From a bacterium (GTDB taxonomy: Bacteria > Patescibacteriota > Patescibacteriia > Patescibacteriales > GWC2-42-12): 33,349 nt of DNA. Of the stretch, positions 1-8,210 are shown piece after piece. A program made the translations under genes and the position numbers. A model generated the notes under the pieces. It ran no database searches and was not told the DNA's origin. It saw only the letters and a program-made list of their open reading frames with translations. The stretch's first letter is position 1. Every line of letters starts with the position of its first letter. The stretch lies in contig JAUSGE010000042.1 of NCBI GenBank assembly GCA_030649205.1, forward strand, positions 1 to 33,349, in the 5' to 3' direction.

Positions 1-314
1 TGCGCCAAAGCGCCGCGCGCCGAAGTCAAACTGGCCAGCAGACTGTCTTGATCCAGGACGGCTAGCGTTTGGCCGGCCTTAACCTGATCGCCTTCTTTTA
101 CTTTAAGGTATTTTACTACCCCGCCGGCCTGGAAGCTCAAGCCCAAATCAGTACTGCTCACCACTTGTCCGGTTGCTAAAACAGTCTGCGCCAAATTCAG
201 CCTTTTAACCGTGTCGGTTTGAATGTTGGAAGTAGTGTTTTTTTTGCCATAAATAAAATAAGCGCCGCCGCCCAAAAGTGAAACAATTATTATAATCCAA
301 ACAATTCTTTTCAT
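1..314 (-). CDS. Efflux periplasmic adaptor (HlyD/RND membrane-fusion protein), N-terminal part
   Basis: Only the first 104 codons are in the window; the gene runs off the left edge. The reading starts MKRIVWIIIIVSLLGGG, a short basic stretch and one hydrophobic segment (about residues 4-18) that would anchor the protein in the membrane. It continues into a lipoyl-like hairpin typical of membrane-fusion proteins: a VLATGQV stretch, then GGVVKYLKVKEGDQVKAGQ and LAVLD. Family knowledge: such adaptors link an inner-membrane pump (MacB-type ABC or RND) to the outside. In a presumed monoderm-like organism it would more likely serve a MacAB-like ABC exporter. No SD site is seen before the ATG. The partner genes would lie beyond the edge, so the substrate is unknown. 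Family confident, subfamily not. Confidence 0.8.
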   Translation of the reverse strand, partial: MKRIVWIIIIVSLLGGGAYFIYGKKNTTSNIQTDTVKRLNLAQTVLATGQVVSSTDLGLSFQAGGVVKYLKVKEGDQVKAGQTLAVLDQDSLLASLTSARGALA

Positions 315-353
315 ATTAGGTTATTTTAGCATATTTACGCGATAAAACAAGCG

Positions 354-722
354 CTAGCGGCTAGCTCTGGCCGCGCCCGGCTCGTCTGATCCCAGATGAT
401 GGGCGATCTCATGCCTAACCGTGGAAATTATTTTTTGCTTGAGTTCAGCCGCGTTAGCGGATTGGCTGATGATCGCTTTTCTAAAAATCGTAATCCGATC
501 CGGCAAAACCGGCCCAAAGTTTAATTTTTTAGCCTGGGCATAGCCTTCAAACAAGCCGAACAGCAAATCGCCGCGCCTTAATTTTATTTTATTAAGCTGT
601 TCGCCGGTCGGCTCATCCTCCGCGAAAATTGCCACGTTATTCAGTTTGCTTTTAAATTTTTCCGGCAAGCCGGCTACGGCCTGCTCCACGATTTTTTCAA
701 ATTCTTGCTTGGTTATCAGCAT
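354..722 (-). CDS. Small zincin-like metallopeptidase domain protein
   Basis: 122 residues. Near the C-terminus (about residues 104-114) is HEIAHHLGSDE, matching the HExxHxxGxxD/E zinc signature of the small zincin-like metallopeptidase family (PF06262 type): two His and a downstream acidic residue bind zinc, and the Glu is catalytic. The length fits these single-domain proteins. No signal peptide is visible, so it should be cytoplasmic. The substrate of this family is not established. The start lies 2 bp after the stop of the upstream membrane-protein gene (725-2734), so the two are probably cotranscribed. The C-terminal tail after the motif is short (GAARASR). Confidence 0.78.
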   Translation of the reverse strand: MLITKQEFEKIVEQAVAGLPEKFKSKLNNVAIFAEDEPTGEQLNKIKLRRGDLLFGLFEGYAQAKKLNFGPVLPDRITIFRKAIISQSANAAELKQKIISTVRHEIAHHLGSDEPGAARASR

Positions 723-724
723 AT

Positions 725-2734
725 TTATTTAACTAGCGCGTTCGCCTGTTTTAAATAATATTTGGCATGTTCATTATTTTTATCAATTTTCAGGGCCTGG
801 CGCCACATCTTTTCAGCTTCAGCATAATCCGCCAAATTCCAATAATCAAGTCCCAGCTGATTATAAATTCCCGGCAGAGCATACCCTTGGCGCACGGCCT
901 TTTCTAAATACTCAATTGATTTCAGCGTGTTTTTGCTATCCGGCTGGCCGGCAGATAAATAGCCCAGCGCCGCTGAAATCCGGCCGTCAGCCGGCCGGCG
1001 CGCCAGCAGATCCAAATAAATATTTTCCGCCAAATCAGCTCGGCCATAGGCGGCGGCGAAATCCGCTAATTGCATTTTTTCATTATCGCGCGAGCTGGCC
1101 AGCAGATTATTCAGCCTTGACGAAAATATTCCATTATCAATTTTATATTTTTCCACCAACGCTTTATTATTCTCATCATCTTTTACCATAATCACCGTGT
1201 AATCGTCAAAATAAATTAACGGCCACTTTTCATCTTTCAGCCGATTCGCCAAAAACTGTCTGCCCCAAGGCGTGCCGTCGGTATGGGTAAAATAAATTAA
1301 ATTAATTTTATATTTTTCTCTGTATTCCTGCCATTTTGCCGGATCGCTTTGCATGGGAATATAAATTTCTTTAAAAAAATCGCGGCTGAAAGTGTCCGGC
1401 CGATTGTCAACAAAAACGCGTTCGCCCGGGTACAGCCAGAAGTCCAAGGCGCTGCCGATATCAAAGTTATTAAAAATCGGGCCTTTTAAATTATTATCTT
1501 TAAAAAATTTTATGGAAGCCAGCGAATTTTCGCTCACGCCCAAGCCCAAATTTTTATTTAAAAATTTTCCGGCGCTAAGGTTATCATATATCAGCCAGCT
1601 AAAAACCGCGGCAGACGTGAAAAAAACCGCGAACAGGGCAAGCGTGCCGTATTTTTTTGTTTTTTCTTTCAGCCAGCCGCCGGCGTAATAAAAATTACCG
1701 GCCATAATCGGCAGAGCAATCAGCGCGAAAATCGGTAAATTACGGATGTATTTTACGGCAAAAAATGAAAAAAACAAGGCTGAAAATATATAAAAATAAT
1801 CTAATTTGGCGAGCCGTTCGCCAAACGTCAGGCCGCGGTTATTTTTAAATTTCTTTATTGAATAAATAATTAAGCTGGCCGCCAGCAGTAGCAGTAAAAA
1901 TTTAAAAATTAATATATTGTAATCGATCATTAAATTTTGCAAATAAAACGGGGACTTATTTTCAACGATTTCGTAATTATCGGCGTATTTATTATACATG
2001 CCCATTACGGCAAACGGGAAGAGAAAGCCTTTGATAAACCGCGGATTAACCAGACAAACCGTGGCCGAGCCTAGGCCGTAATAAAAAAGTTTTTTGAGCG
2101 CTCCGACCGCTTCATTGCGTTCGGAACGCTTAGCGAAAAACAAAATCGCCTGTTCCAGCATAGCCAAACCGACCATGAATAACCCGATAAAAAAATAAAT
2201 ATGCAAATTCACCCAGAGAAAAAAAATCGGAATCAGCCAAACTAAATTTTTAGCCGATTTAGTGGAGCGGAAATCGTCTAGCAGATAAAAAACTAGAACT
2301 ATCAATAAATTACTATACATCTCCGGCCTGATATCTACGCGCTCGGAAAGAATTAAGATTACCGGCAGAGCCAACAGGCTGGCTAAAACAAAATTTGATT
2401 TTTTTACCGCCAGCTTAAAGGCTAAGAGCATAGCCGCAGCGCCCAGCAAGATGTTCAGTAGCGACAAAATTTTAAAGCCGCCGATCAAATATAAATACCA
2501 AAATACCACGCCTGACAGCCAATGATGATTAATGTTGGGAAAATCCGGTTCGGTAAAAGAAAAAACGTTTTTAGATAAAACCTCCGGCTGGCTAAAGGCC
2601 AGCTTGCCGTATTCCAGATGGCGGCCCAAATCAATAGAAGTAAAATCGCCTTGTTGGAAATAAACCAGCGCGGTTAAAGCAATGATGCTTAAAATTATTA
2701 AAATTTTCAGGCATAAAATTATTTTTTCTCTCAT
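725..2734 (-). CDS. Polytopic membrane protein, GT-C glycosyltransferase-like, with C-terminal TPR repeats
   Basis: 669 residues. About ten hydrophobic segments fill residues 8-390, then a soluble C-terminal part. The first external loop has an acidic-basic pattern (DLGRHLEYGK, then INHHWLS) resembling the catalytic loop of GT-C fold lipid-linked-sugar transferases, where an early Asp is catalytic; that assignment is inference. Residues about 540-669 look like tetratricopeptide repeats (ALGYLSAGQPD..., GIYNQLGLDYWNLADYAEAEKMWRQAL). Proteins with this layout are common in Parcubacteria and are presumed to act in cell-surface glycosylation. It is the first gene of a probable operon with the zincin-like gene. 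An alternative is an O-antigen-ligase-like or purely structural membrane protein. Confidence 0.6.
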   Translation of the reverse strand: MREKIILCLKILIILSIIALTALVYFQQGDFTSIDLGRHLEYGKLAFSQPEVLSKNVFSFTEPDFPNINHHWLSGVVFWYLYLIGGFKILSLLNILLGAAAMLLAFKLAVKKSNFVLASLLALPVILILSERVDIRPEMYSNLLIVLVFYLLDDFRSTKSAKNLVWLIPIFFLWVNLHIYFFIGLFMVGLAMLEQAILFFAKRSERNEAVGALKKLFYYGLGSATVCLVNPRFIKGFLFPFAVMGMYNKYADNYEIVENKSPFYLQNLMIDYNILIFKFLLLLLAASLIIYSIKKFKNNRGLTFGERLAKLDYFYIFSALFFSFFAVKYIRNLPIFALIALPIMAGNFYYAGGWLKEKTKKYGTLALFAVFFTSAAVFSWLIYDNLSAGKFLNKNLGLGVSENSLASIKFFKDNNLKGPIFNNFDIGSALDFWLYPGERVFVDNRPDTFSRDFFKEIYIPMQSDPAKWQEYREKYKINLIYFTHTDGTPWGRQFLANRLKDEKWPLIYFDDYTVIMVKDDENNKALVEKYKIDNGIFSSRLNNLLASSRDNEKMQLADFAAAYGRADLAENIYLDLLARRPADGRISAALGYLSAGQPDSKNTLKSIEYLEKAVRQGYALPGIYNQLGLDYWNLADYAEAEKMWRQALKIDKNNEHAKYYLKQANALVK

Positions 2735-2758
2735 ATACTTATTCTACCAAAATTTTAT

Positions 2759-2791
2759 AATAAAAACACGCCCGAAGGGCGCATTTTTATT
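2759..2791 (-). terminator. Bidirectional-looking terminator after lexA
   Basis: A GC stem (CGCCC, 3-nt loop, GGGCG; 2769-2781) is flanked by AATAAAAA on one side and TTTTTATT on the other, so either strand gives a hairpin followed by T residues. On the minus strand it lies downstream of lexA and just before the membrane-protein gene at 2734, separating the two transcripts. Confidence 0.65.
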
Positions 2792-2859
2792 ATTTGTAAT
2801 ATTGGCAGCTGATTTGTCCCGCTACGCGGGATCTGGCGTAGCCATGATGGATTTGTGGA

Positions 2860-3471
2860 TTAAGCGAATTTTCTAATCACTCCCCTAACCACGCCCTGAA
2901 TCAGCGGGTCGGCCGCGTAAATCGGCTTCATGGTTCGGTTAGCCGGCTGCAGGCGGATGCGCTTTGACTCGCGGTAGAATTTTTTAAGCGTGGCAAAGGC
3001 GTTATCTAATAAGGCCACGACCACATCCCCGTTCCGCGGCGACGGATTGCGCTCCACAATCACGTAATCGCCGTCCAAAATTCCCTCTTCAACCATTGAC
3101 TCGCCTTTAACTTTTAAAACATAGCTATTGGCGCTGTCGGTCACGAAATCAGCCGGCACGGCAATCGTCTCGTGTTCTTCCAGGGCTTCAATCGGCTCGC
3201 CGGCCGTAATTAAGCCGGACAGGGGCAAAATCAGACTGGCGGCCCAGTCCGCTTTAGCCGGCACAATTTCAATTGAGCGCGCCTCGTTGAATGAAGTTTT
3301 TAAAAGGCCTTTTTGCTTAAGCGCCTGCACATGCGCGTGAATTGTCGCCGGGCTGGATAAATGAAAATGCCCGCCGATTTCCCTTAAACTCGGCGCGTAG
3401 CCGTTATCGCCGGTAAAACCGATTATAAAATCCAAAATCTGCCGCTGCCTTTTAGTTAAATTTTTTGCCAT
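2860..3471 (-). CDS. lexA: LexA repressor (SOS regulator, self-cleaving serine peptidase)
   Basis: 203 residues from the ATG at 3471. A longer reading to 3570 would run through the promoter and adds an unrelated N-terminus, so MAKNLTKRQRQILDFI is chosen, the classical LexA beginning. Residues 1-65 form the winged helix (PSLREIGGHFHLSSPATIHAHV). The S24 peptidase part has the Ala90-Gly91 cleavage site (LITAGEP), catalytic Ser125 (KGESM) and Lys163 (FATLKKF). Function by family: represses DNA-damage genes until RecA filaments trigger self-cleavage. Its promoter (3512-3540) carries the same spacer sequence as the promoter of the dinB operon, which implies autoregulation and control of dinB. All key residues are present. 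Confidence 0.96.
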   Translation of the reverse strand: MAKNLTKRQRQILDFIIGFTGDNGYAPSLREIGGHFHLSSPATIHAHVQALKQKGLLKTSFNEARSIEIVPAKADWAASLILPLSGLITAGEPIEALEEHETIAVPADFVTDSANSYVLKVKGESMVEEGILDGDYVIVERNPSPRNGDVVVALLDNAFATLKKFYRESKRIRLQPANRTMKPIYAADPLIQGVVRGVIRKFA

Positions 3472-3511
3472 ATATTTTATTGTTAAAAAATAGTTATCCA
3501 CAGCTATAATT

Positions 3512-3540
3512 ATTATACACGAACAAAAAACGAAAGTCAA
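3512..3540 (-). promoter_or_regulatory. lexA promoter with direct-repeat LexA operator in the spacer
   Basis: Read on the minus strand: -35 TTGACT (3535-3540), 17-nt spacer, -10 TATAAT (3512-3517). The spacer contains TTTC-N7-GTTC (3521-3535), equally readable as TTCG-N7-TTCG: two half-sites 11 bp apart on one face of the helix. It resembles the GTTC-N7-GTTC LexA box known from alphaproteobacteria. The same 27 bp (3515-3541) recurs at 6546-6572 before the dinB operon. Transcription would start about 37 nt before the lexA ATG. Confidence 0.8.
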
Positions 3541-3589
3541 GCGGTATTTCCGCCTATGGCTAAATAGCAAAAAATGCTAAAATAAAACT

Positions 3590-4966
3590 ATGAAAATATT
3601 GCTGATAATTCCTCGTAACCGAAGCTATCAGATTATGCCCAGCCTGGGCCTAGGTTACATCGCGTCTGTTTTAAGAACCTCCGGGCATGAAGTTAAAATT
3701 CTTCATTGCCTAAAAGAAAAATTCAGTTTTACGGATTTTTCCGAATACATAAAAAATAATGATTTTAGCGTTATCGGCATCCAGATGTTTACTTTTGATA
3801 TTACTCCGGTAAAAAAATATCTGGCAATCATTAAACAGCTTAAGCCTGGCGCCATCGCCATACTGGGCGGCCCCCATCCCTCCGGCGACCCCGACGGCGT
3901 GCTTAAAACTTTTCCTGATGCGGATTTTGCTTTTCGCGGCGAAGTTGAAATCGGCTTGCCGGCATTTTTGCGAGAAATAATTAAAGCCCGGCCGAATTTC
4001 CCGTCAGTGCCGAATCTGATCTGGCGCAACCGCGATAAAATAGAAATTAACCCGATTGAAGTAGTTGATAATTTGGACGAAATTCCTTTTCCGGCCTGGG
4101 ACCTGATGGACCCGCGGACTTATCCTGAAGCGCCGCATGGCGGTTTTTTCAAAAGCTTCCCGACCGCCCCGATTATTATAACCAGGGGCTGCCCCATGCA
4201 GTGCACTTTTTGCTCCGGCAAGTCGGTCACGACTAAAAAAATTCGGGCCAGGTCGGCGGAAAATGTTATTGCTGAAATCAAACTGCTTAAAGAGGCTTAC
4301 GGCGCCAATGATTTTTTGATAGAAGATGAAAATTTCACTTTGCACCGCGGCCTGGTCTACGAATTTTGCCATAAATTGCTGGAAGAAAAATTAAATATAA
4401 CCTGGAGCTGCCCGTCGGGCGTCCGGCTGGATACCTTGGATTTGGACATGCTCCGCTTAATGGAAAAATCCGGCTGTTATTCACTGTCTGTCGGGATTGA
4501 ATTCGGTTCACAGCGAATCCATGATTTAACAAAAAAACATCTGACCATTGCCACTATCAAAGCTAAAATCGCCCTGCTGGCGCAGACCGGCATAAAAGTC
4601 ACGGGTTTTTTTATGTTCGGCATTCCGGGCGAAACCAAAGCCGAAATGTTAGAGACCATAAAATTGGCCAAAGAATTAAATATCCAGCGGGCGCAATTCA
4701 ATAATTTTATGCCCCTGCCCGGTTCGCAACTCTATGATCAGCTTAAGCAACAGGGTCTGGACGCCATAGATTATGATCATTTTTTCGTGCATGATGTCGG
4801 CTTCGTGCCTGAAGGCTTAACCAGAAGGGAAATTAAAAATCTACAGCGCCGGGCTTACCTGGAATTTTATTTAAGGCCGAAAATATTGATTGGCGCCTTA
4901 AATGAGATAACTTCCTTTAAGCAGTTTTATCGCCTTATGAAAAGATTTTTTGACGCGCTTAGATAG
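3590..4966 (+). CDS. Cobalamin-binding radical SAM protein
   Basis: 458 residues. The N-terminal part (1-150) is a B12-binding-like Rossmann domain opening MKILLIIPRNRSY, with MPSLGLGYIASVL and LGGPHPSGDP segments. The radical SAM core has the cluster motif C201-x3-C205-x2-C208 (TRGCPMQCTFC), then SVGIEFGSQ and FFMFGIPGET stretches typical of BchE/P-methylase-type enzymes. Family knowledge: these enzymes use SAM and often cobalamin for methylation or ring chemistry on lipids, pigments or antibiotics; the substrate cannot be told here. It is divergent from lexA with a 118-bp gap between start codons, and ends 3 bp from the convergent dinB stop, so the two transcripts meet. It may be influenced by the LexA operator, but no own SOS box is seen. 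Confidence 0.85.
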   Translation: MKILLIIPRNRSYQIMPSLGLGYIASVLRTSGHEVKILHCLKEKFSFTDFSEYIKNNDFSVIGIQMFTFDITPVKKYLAIIKQLKPGAIAILGGPHPSGDPDGVLKTFPDADFAFRGEVEIGLPAFLREIIKARPNFPSVPNLIWRNRDKIEINPIEVVDNLDEIPFPAWDLMDPRTYPEAPHGGFFKSFPTAPIIITRGCPMQCTFCSGKSVTTKKIRARSAENVIAEIKLLKEAYGANDFLIEDENFTLHRGLVYEFCHKLLEEKLNITWSCPSGVRLDTLDLDMLRLMEKSGCYSLSVGIEFGSQRIHDLTKKHLTIATIKAKIALLAQTGIKVTGFFMFGIPGETKAEMLETIKLAKELNIQRAQFNNFMPLPGSQLYDQLKQQGLDAIDYDHFFVHDVGFVPEGLTRREIKNLQRRAYLEFYLRPKILIGALNEITSFKQFYRLMKRFFDALR

Positions 4967-4969
4967 AAA

Positions 4970-6187
4970 TTATAACTGCGCTAGGCCCACGGTCTTTCTA
5001 AAGCCAATCCTATCTTTAGCTAAATCATTCAAACCGAACATGGCGCCGCTGATAACCGTGTACTCGCCGTATTTATTGTTTATCTTATCAATTGCCCGGC
5101 TTAAGCCTTTTTTGGCTGAATTATTTTCTAAAAGCGGCAGCTGGCCGGAAACCGGAACTAACCGGCTGACCGAAACCGCCAGCATGCTGATGGGCATGGC
5201 TAAATCGGCTTTGGCCAAAAACCCCAGGGCCTCGCGCGCGATTTCTCCGGTGGTGAACATTTTTTCCGCTGTCTTAAAACTTTTGCTGATGCCGCCATCA
5301 TGGATGTAAGAAGCGTAAATTCTAATCTGTTGAGCCTCTAAATTCAAATCGCGCAAGCGCCGGCCGGTTTTTTCGCACAGCTTATAAAGAAGAGAGCTTA
5401 AATATTTTTTGTCCGCGGTTTTTTTCGGCAGGCAATAAGAATGCCCGATTGATTTCGGCGGAGCCGAACCGCGGCTGACCGAACTGATTTCCAGGCCATT
5501 GACGTTGGCCCATAAGTAATAGCCCCAGCGGCCCAGAACCCGCTTAAGCTTATCGGCATTATAATTTTTCAGTTCCAGTAAATTATTTATGCCCAAAAAT
5601 TTTAAGCGCTCGGCCATGGCCCGGCCGATGCCCCAGGCGTCGGTCAGCGGACGAATGGCCAGCAGACTATCCAGATTGCGCGGCGTAATAACCAGCATAC
5701 CGCCCCTTGGCCCGATATCAGACGCAAATTTGGCCAAAAACTTTGTGTAAGACACGCCCACCGATGAACTTAGCCACTCGCCTACTTCATTTTTTATCCG
5801 CGCGGCCAGCTCGCGGCCGATTTTTTCCGCTTCCATAAAATTTTTCGCCCAGCCGCGCAAATCTAAAAACGCTTCGTCAATACTATACGGCTCCAGCGTA
5901 TCTGTGCATTCGGCCAGTATCTTGAAAATGCGCTCGGTAGTAGAACGATATTTGGCCGGCTCGTTTTCTAAGAGTACCACGGCCGGATCAAGCCGGCGCG
6001 CCTCGGCCACGGTACAGCCGGTCTTGATGCCGCGCGCTTTGGCTTCTTGGGATGAAGCGATAATACAGCCGCGCGGCGATAAATAAGCGCAGACGCCCAC
6101 CGGCTTGCCCCGTAAAAACGGATTGGCCTGCTGTTCCACGCTGGCGAAGTAGGAATTCATATCTATATGTAATATTATTTTTTGCAT
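4970..6187 (-). CDS. dinB: DNA polymerase IV (Y-family translesion polymerase)
   Basis: 405 residues from the ATG at 6187 (MQKIILHIDMNSYFASVEQ); a start seven codons upstream is possible but lies outside the family's usual N-terminus. Catalytic metal ligands are visible: Asp9 (HIDMNS) and Asp104-Glu105 (YSIDEAFLDL). The thumb helix-hairpin-helix region (PLTDAWGIGRAMAERLKFLGI) and little-finger domain follow. A QLPLL stretch at residues 349-353 looks like a sliding-clamp binding motif. Function by family: error-prone bypass of damaged template. It lies 100 bp after the DUF6504-like gene with no terminator between, so it should be expressed from the SOS promoter at 6543-6571. The 100-bp gap is AT-rich with self-complementary A/T runs. 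Confidence 0.95.
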   Translation of the reverse strand: MQKIILHIDMNSYFASVEQQANPFLRGKPVGVCAYLSPRGCIIASSQEAKARGIKTGCTVAEARRLDPAVVLLENEPAKYRSTTERIFKILAECTDTLEPYSIDEAFLDLRGWAKNFMEAEKIGRELAARIKNEVGEWLSSSVGVSYTKFLAKFASDIGPRGGMLVITPRNLDSLLAIRPLTDAWGIGRAMAERLKFLGINNLLELKNYNADKLKRVLGRWGYYLWANVNGLEISSVSRGSAPPKSIGHSYCLPKKTADKKYLSSLLYKLCEKTGRRLRDLNLEAQQIRIYASYIHDGGISKSFKTAEKMFTTGEIAREALGFLAKADLAMPISMLAVSVSRLVPVSGQLPLLENNSAKKGLSRAIDKINNKYGEYTVISGAMFGLNDLAKDRIGFRKTVGLAQL

Positions 6188-6287
6188 AAAATCCCATTTA
6201 TTACTCAATAATTTTTAATATTTTAATTTTTAAACATTAAAAATTTAAGCATTATTTAAAAATTACAAAATTAAAAATTTAAAAATT

Positions 6288-6536
6288 TTATCCTTCATAA
6301 TACAGCTCCTCCAATCTCCAGCTTAAATCCCTGGTGGAAAAAGCCAAGCGAAAAAAATTCACTTCATCCGAAACGCTGAAATAGTAAATCTTGTCATTGC
6401 CCAGCCGCTCTTTATGCACCAAATTTATTTTTTCCACGCGGTAAGTTTTCCCCCGCCATTTAAAAAAGGCGGGCTCCACTTTAGCCTGATTGAATTTTAC
6501 CAGAACCTCTACCGGTTCATTGATCTTTTCATGCAT
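6288..6536 (-). CDS. Small DUF6504-like protein preceding dinB
   Basis: 82 residues from ATG at 6536 (MHEKINEPVEVLV). A TTG start seven codons upstream would lie inside the promoter spacer and is rejected. The pattern PVEVLVKFNQ... PAFFKWRGKTYRVEKI ... YYFSVSDEVNFFRLAFSTRDLSWRLEELYYEG fits the small DUF6504-type fold that in actinobacteria sits beside translesion-polymerase genes; I recognise this by pattern only. The -10 box of the SOS promoter ends 6 nt before the ATG, so the transcript is predicted leaderless or nearly so. Its function is unknown; position suggests a damage-tolerance accessory factor made with DinB. Confidence 0.7.
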   Translation of the reverse strand: MHEKINEPVEVLVKFNQAKVEPAFFKWRGKTYRVEKINLVHKERLGNDKIYYFSVSDEVNFFRLAFSTRDLSWRLEELYYEG

Positions 6537-6542
6537 GTTTTT

Positions 6543-6571
6543 ATCATACACGAACAAAAAACGAAAGTCAA
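6543..6571 (-). promoter_or_regulatory. SOS promoter of the DUF6504-like/dinB operon
   Basis: Minus strand: -35 TTGACT (6566-6571), 17-nt spacer, -10 TATGAT (6543-6548), then AAAAAC and the ATG. The spacer carries the operator TTTC-N7-GTTC (6552-6566), identical to that of lexA. Identity between the two sites covers 27 bp including the -35 box and ends within the -10 box. Confidence 0.8.
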
Positions 6572-6575
6572 GGGT

Positions 6576-6601
6576 AAAAAAAGGCGGCTCGTGAACCGCC
6601 T
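6576..6601 (-). terminator. Rho-independent terminator of the second radical SAM gene
   Basis: Minus strand: AGGCGG, 8-nt loop, CCGCCT (stem 6582-6587 with 6596-6601), followed by seven T residues (6576-6582). It sits 15 bp past the stop at 6617 and four bases before the SOS -35 box, insulating the dinB operon. Confidence 0.85.
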
Positions 6602-6616
6602 CGGGATGCGCGAAAA

Positions 6617-8104
6617 TTATTGAATGTGCGAATCGGTTACCTTCCTAAAGTGATAACCGAAGATGGCTGACTCAACAGCCAGGTGAAATAAGCGCGGCCG
6701 CCGGACTGATGCCCAGGCCAGCAATGTCCAAAATTGCCAGCGTCCGCCCGGTCCGACCATTCCTAGATGCCAGCAGGCGCGGAAAAAAGCTAAAACATGC
6801 TGAATCTTAAGGCTTTGGCGAACCCTGGGCGCTTGGTATTGCCTTAAAAATATCCGTACTCGGCGGTAATAATTAGGCGGCGAATACAAATACTCCATAA
6901 CGCGGCGGTAACCGGCGCGCAGAACCTCTACACCCATCAGCGGCACGATATTAGTCGTGCCGTCCACGTTATCGCCTGACATCCGGCCGGTTATCCGTCC
7001 GGCCAGCTTAAGCCGTTCCCACAGCCTGGTGCCATTCGGAGCGCTAAGCATGCCTACCATGGCAGTTATGATTCCGCTTCTCATGATAAAATCAATCTGG
7101 CGCTGGAAAATAGTCGCCGGATCGTCAGAATCAAAGCCGACAATGAAACCGGCCTGCACCTGCAAGCCGGCGCGCTGCAAGGTTTCCACGTCAGCCGCCA
7201 AGTCGCGCCCAACATTCTGCGTCTTCTGGCACTCCAGCAAAGTGGCCTGGTCCGGCGTCTCAATGCCGACAAAGACTGAATCAAACCCGGCCGCGACCAT
7301 CAGGCTAACCAGTTCCGGAAATTGCGCCAAATCAATGGATGCCTCGGTAAAAAATGGCATCCGGTAGTTCATCCTTTTCTGAAAAGCAATCAGCGCCGGC
7401 AAAAGTTCGGCCATCAGGCGTTTTTTATTGCCGATAAAGTTGTCGTCAACAATAAAGACCTTGCCATGCCAGCCGGCCGAGCGCAAACTATCCAGCTCGG
7501 CAATCATCTGCGGCGCGGTTTTAACGCGCGGACGCCGGCCTAACAGCCTGGTTATGTCGCAAAATTCACACTGAAAAGGACAGCCGCGCGACCATTGAAC
7601 CGGCATGGAAACGTAAGACTTCATGTCCAATAAATCCCAGCGCGGAATCGGAGTTAGCTCCGTGTTCGCGAATTCGCCGGTAGCGTAGACGCGCTCGGGC
7701 CGGCCTTTTTCCAGGTCCCGCAGAAAAAGCGGCAAAGTTATTTCCGCCTCATTAAGCACAAAATAATCCGCTTCCGGGAAGTCTTCGTGCTCCGAAATAA
7801 ATAGCGGGCCGCCGGCCACAATTTTCTTTCCGGCCGAGCGGCAGCGCGCTATTGCCTGCCGCGCCGATAGCCGTTGAGCGGCCATGGCGCTAATAAACAC
7901 CATCTCCGCCCAATCTAAATCAGCGTCGGCCAGTTGTCCGATATTCAGGTCCGCCAGGCGGATTTCCCAATCCGGCGGCAGCATGGCCGCCACGGTTATC
8001 AGGCCCAGCGGCGGAAAAGCCGCTTTTTTCCTGATAAAAGGCAGAGCGTGCTTATAGCTCCAGAAAGTGTCCGTGAACTGGGGGTAGATCAATAATATTT
8101 TCAT
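6617..8104 (-). CDS. Cobalamin-binding radical SAM protein (DUF4070-like C-terminus)
   Basis: 495 residues. B12-binding-like domain at the N-terminus (MKILLIYPQFTDTFWSYKHA, FPPLGLITVAAML). Iron-sulfur motif C175-x3-C179-x2-C182 (SRGCPFQCEFCDI), followed by GRRPRVK, GWHGKVFIVDDNFIGN and FVGIETPDQ. The C-terminal part (MVGMLSAPNGTRLWERL... SGDNVDGTTNIVPLM) is like the DUF4070 region found in hopanoid-methylase-like and related enzymes. The substrate is unknown; no isoprenoid genes lie nearby. It differs from the protein at 3590-4966 in length and C-terminal part, so they are paralogues at family level only. SD-like GGAGGG lies before the ATG (complement of 8111-8115). It lies directly downstream of tRNA-Gln and ends at a good terminator. 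Confidence 0.85.
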   Translation of the reverse strand: MKILLIYPQFTDTFWSYKHALPFIRKKAAFPPLGLITVAAMLPPDWEIRLADLNIGQLADADLDWAEMVFISAMAAQRLSARQAIARCRSAGKKIVAGGPLFISEHEDFPEADYFVLNEAEITLPLFLRDLEKGRPERVYATGEFANTELTPIPRWDLLDMKSYVSMPVQWSRGCPFQCEFCDITRLLGRRPRVKTAPQMIAELDSLRSAGWHGKVFIVDDNFIGNKKRLMAELLPALIAFQKRMNYRMPFFTEASIDLAQFPELVSLMVAAGFDSVFVGIETPDQATLLECQKTQNVGRDLAADVETLQRAGLQVQAGFIVGFDSDDPATIFQRQIDFIMRSGIITAMVGMLSAPNGTRLWERLKLAGRITGRMSGDNVDGTTNIVPLMGVEVLRAGYRRVMEYLYSPPNYYRRVRIFLRQYQAPRVRQSLKIQHVLAFFRACWHLGMVGPGGRWQFWTLLAWASVRRPRLFHLAVESAIFGYHFRKVTDSHIQ

Positions 8105-8128
8105 GTATTCCCTCCTTTTAAATTCCGG

Positions 8129-8199
8129 CTGCGGGACCAGGATTCGAACCTAGATAACATCCTCCAGAGGGATGTGTCCTACCGTTAGACGATCCCGCA
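8129..8199 (-). tRNA. tRNA-Gln (anticodon CUG)
   Basis: 71-nt cloverleaf on the minus strand: acceptor TGCGGGA/TCCCGCA, D-arm with GG in the loop, anticodon stem CATCC/GGATG with loop CTCTGGA (anticodon CTG), T-arm with loop TTCGAAT. U1-A72 and discriminator G73 are the glutamine identity pattern. CCA is not encoded (CCG follows), so CCA must be added after transcription. Confidence 0.93.
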
Positions 8200-8210
8200 A
8201 AAAACATTAA

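Noticed and set aside
3472-3570. Longer N-terminal reading of lexA
   Set aside because: The extra 33 codons cover the promoter and operator, and LexA proteins start at the MAKNLTKRQ position.
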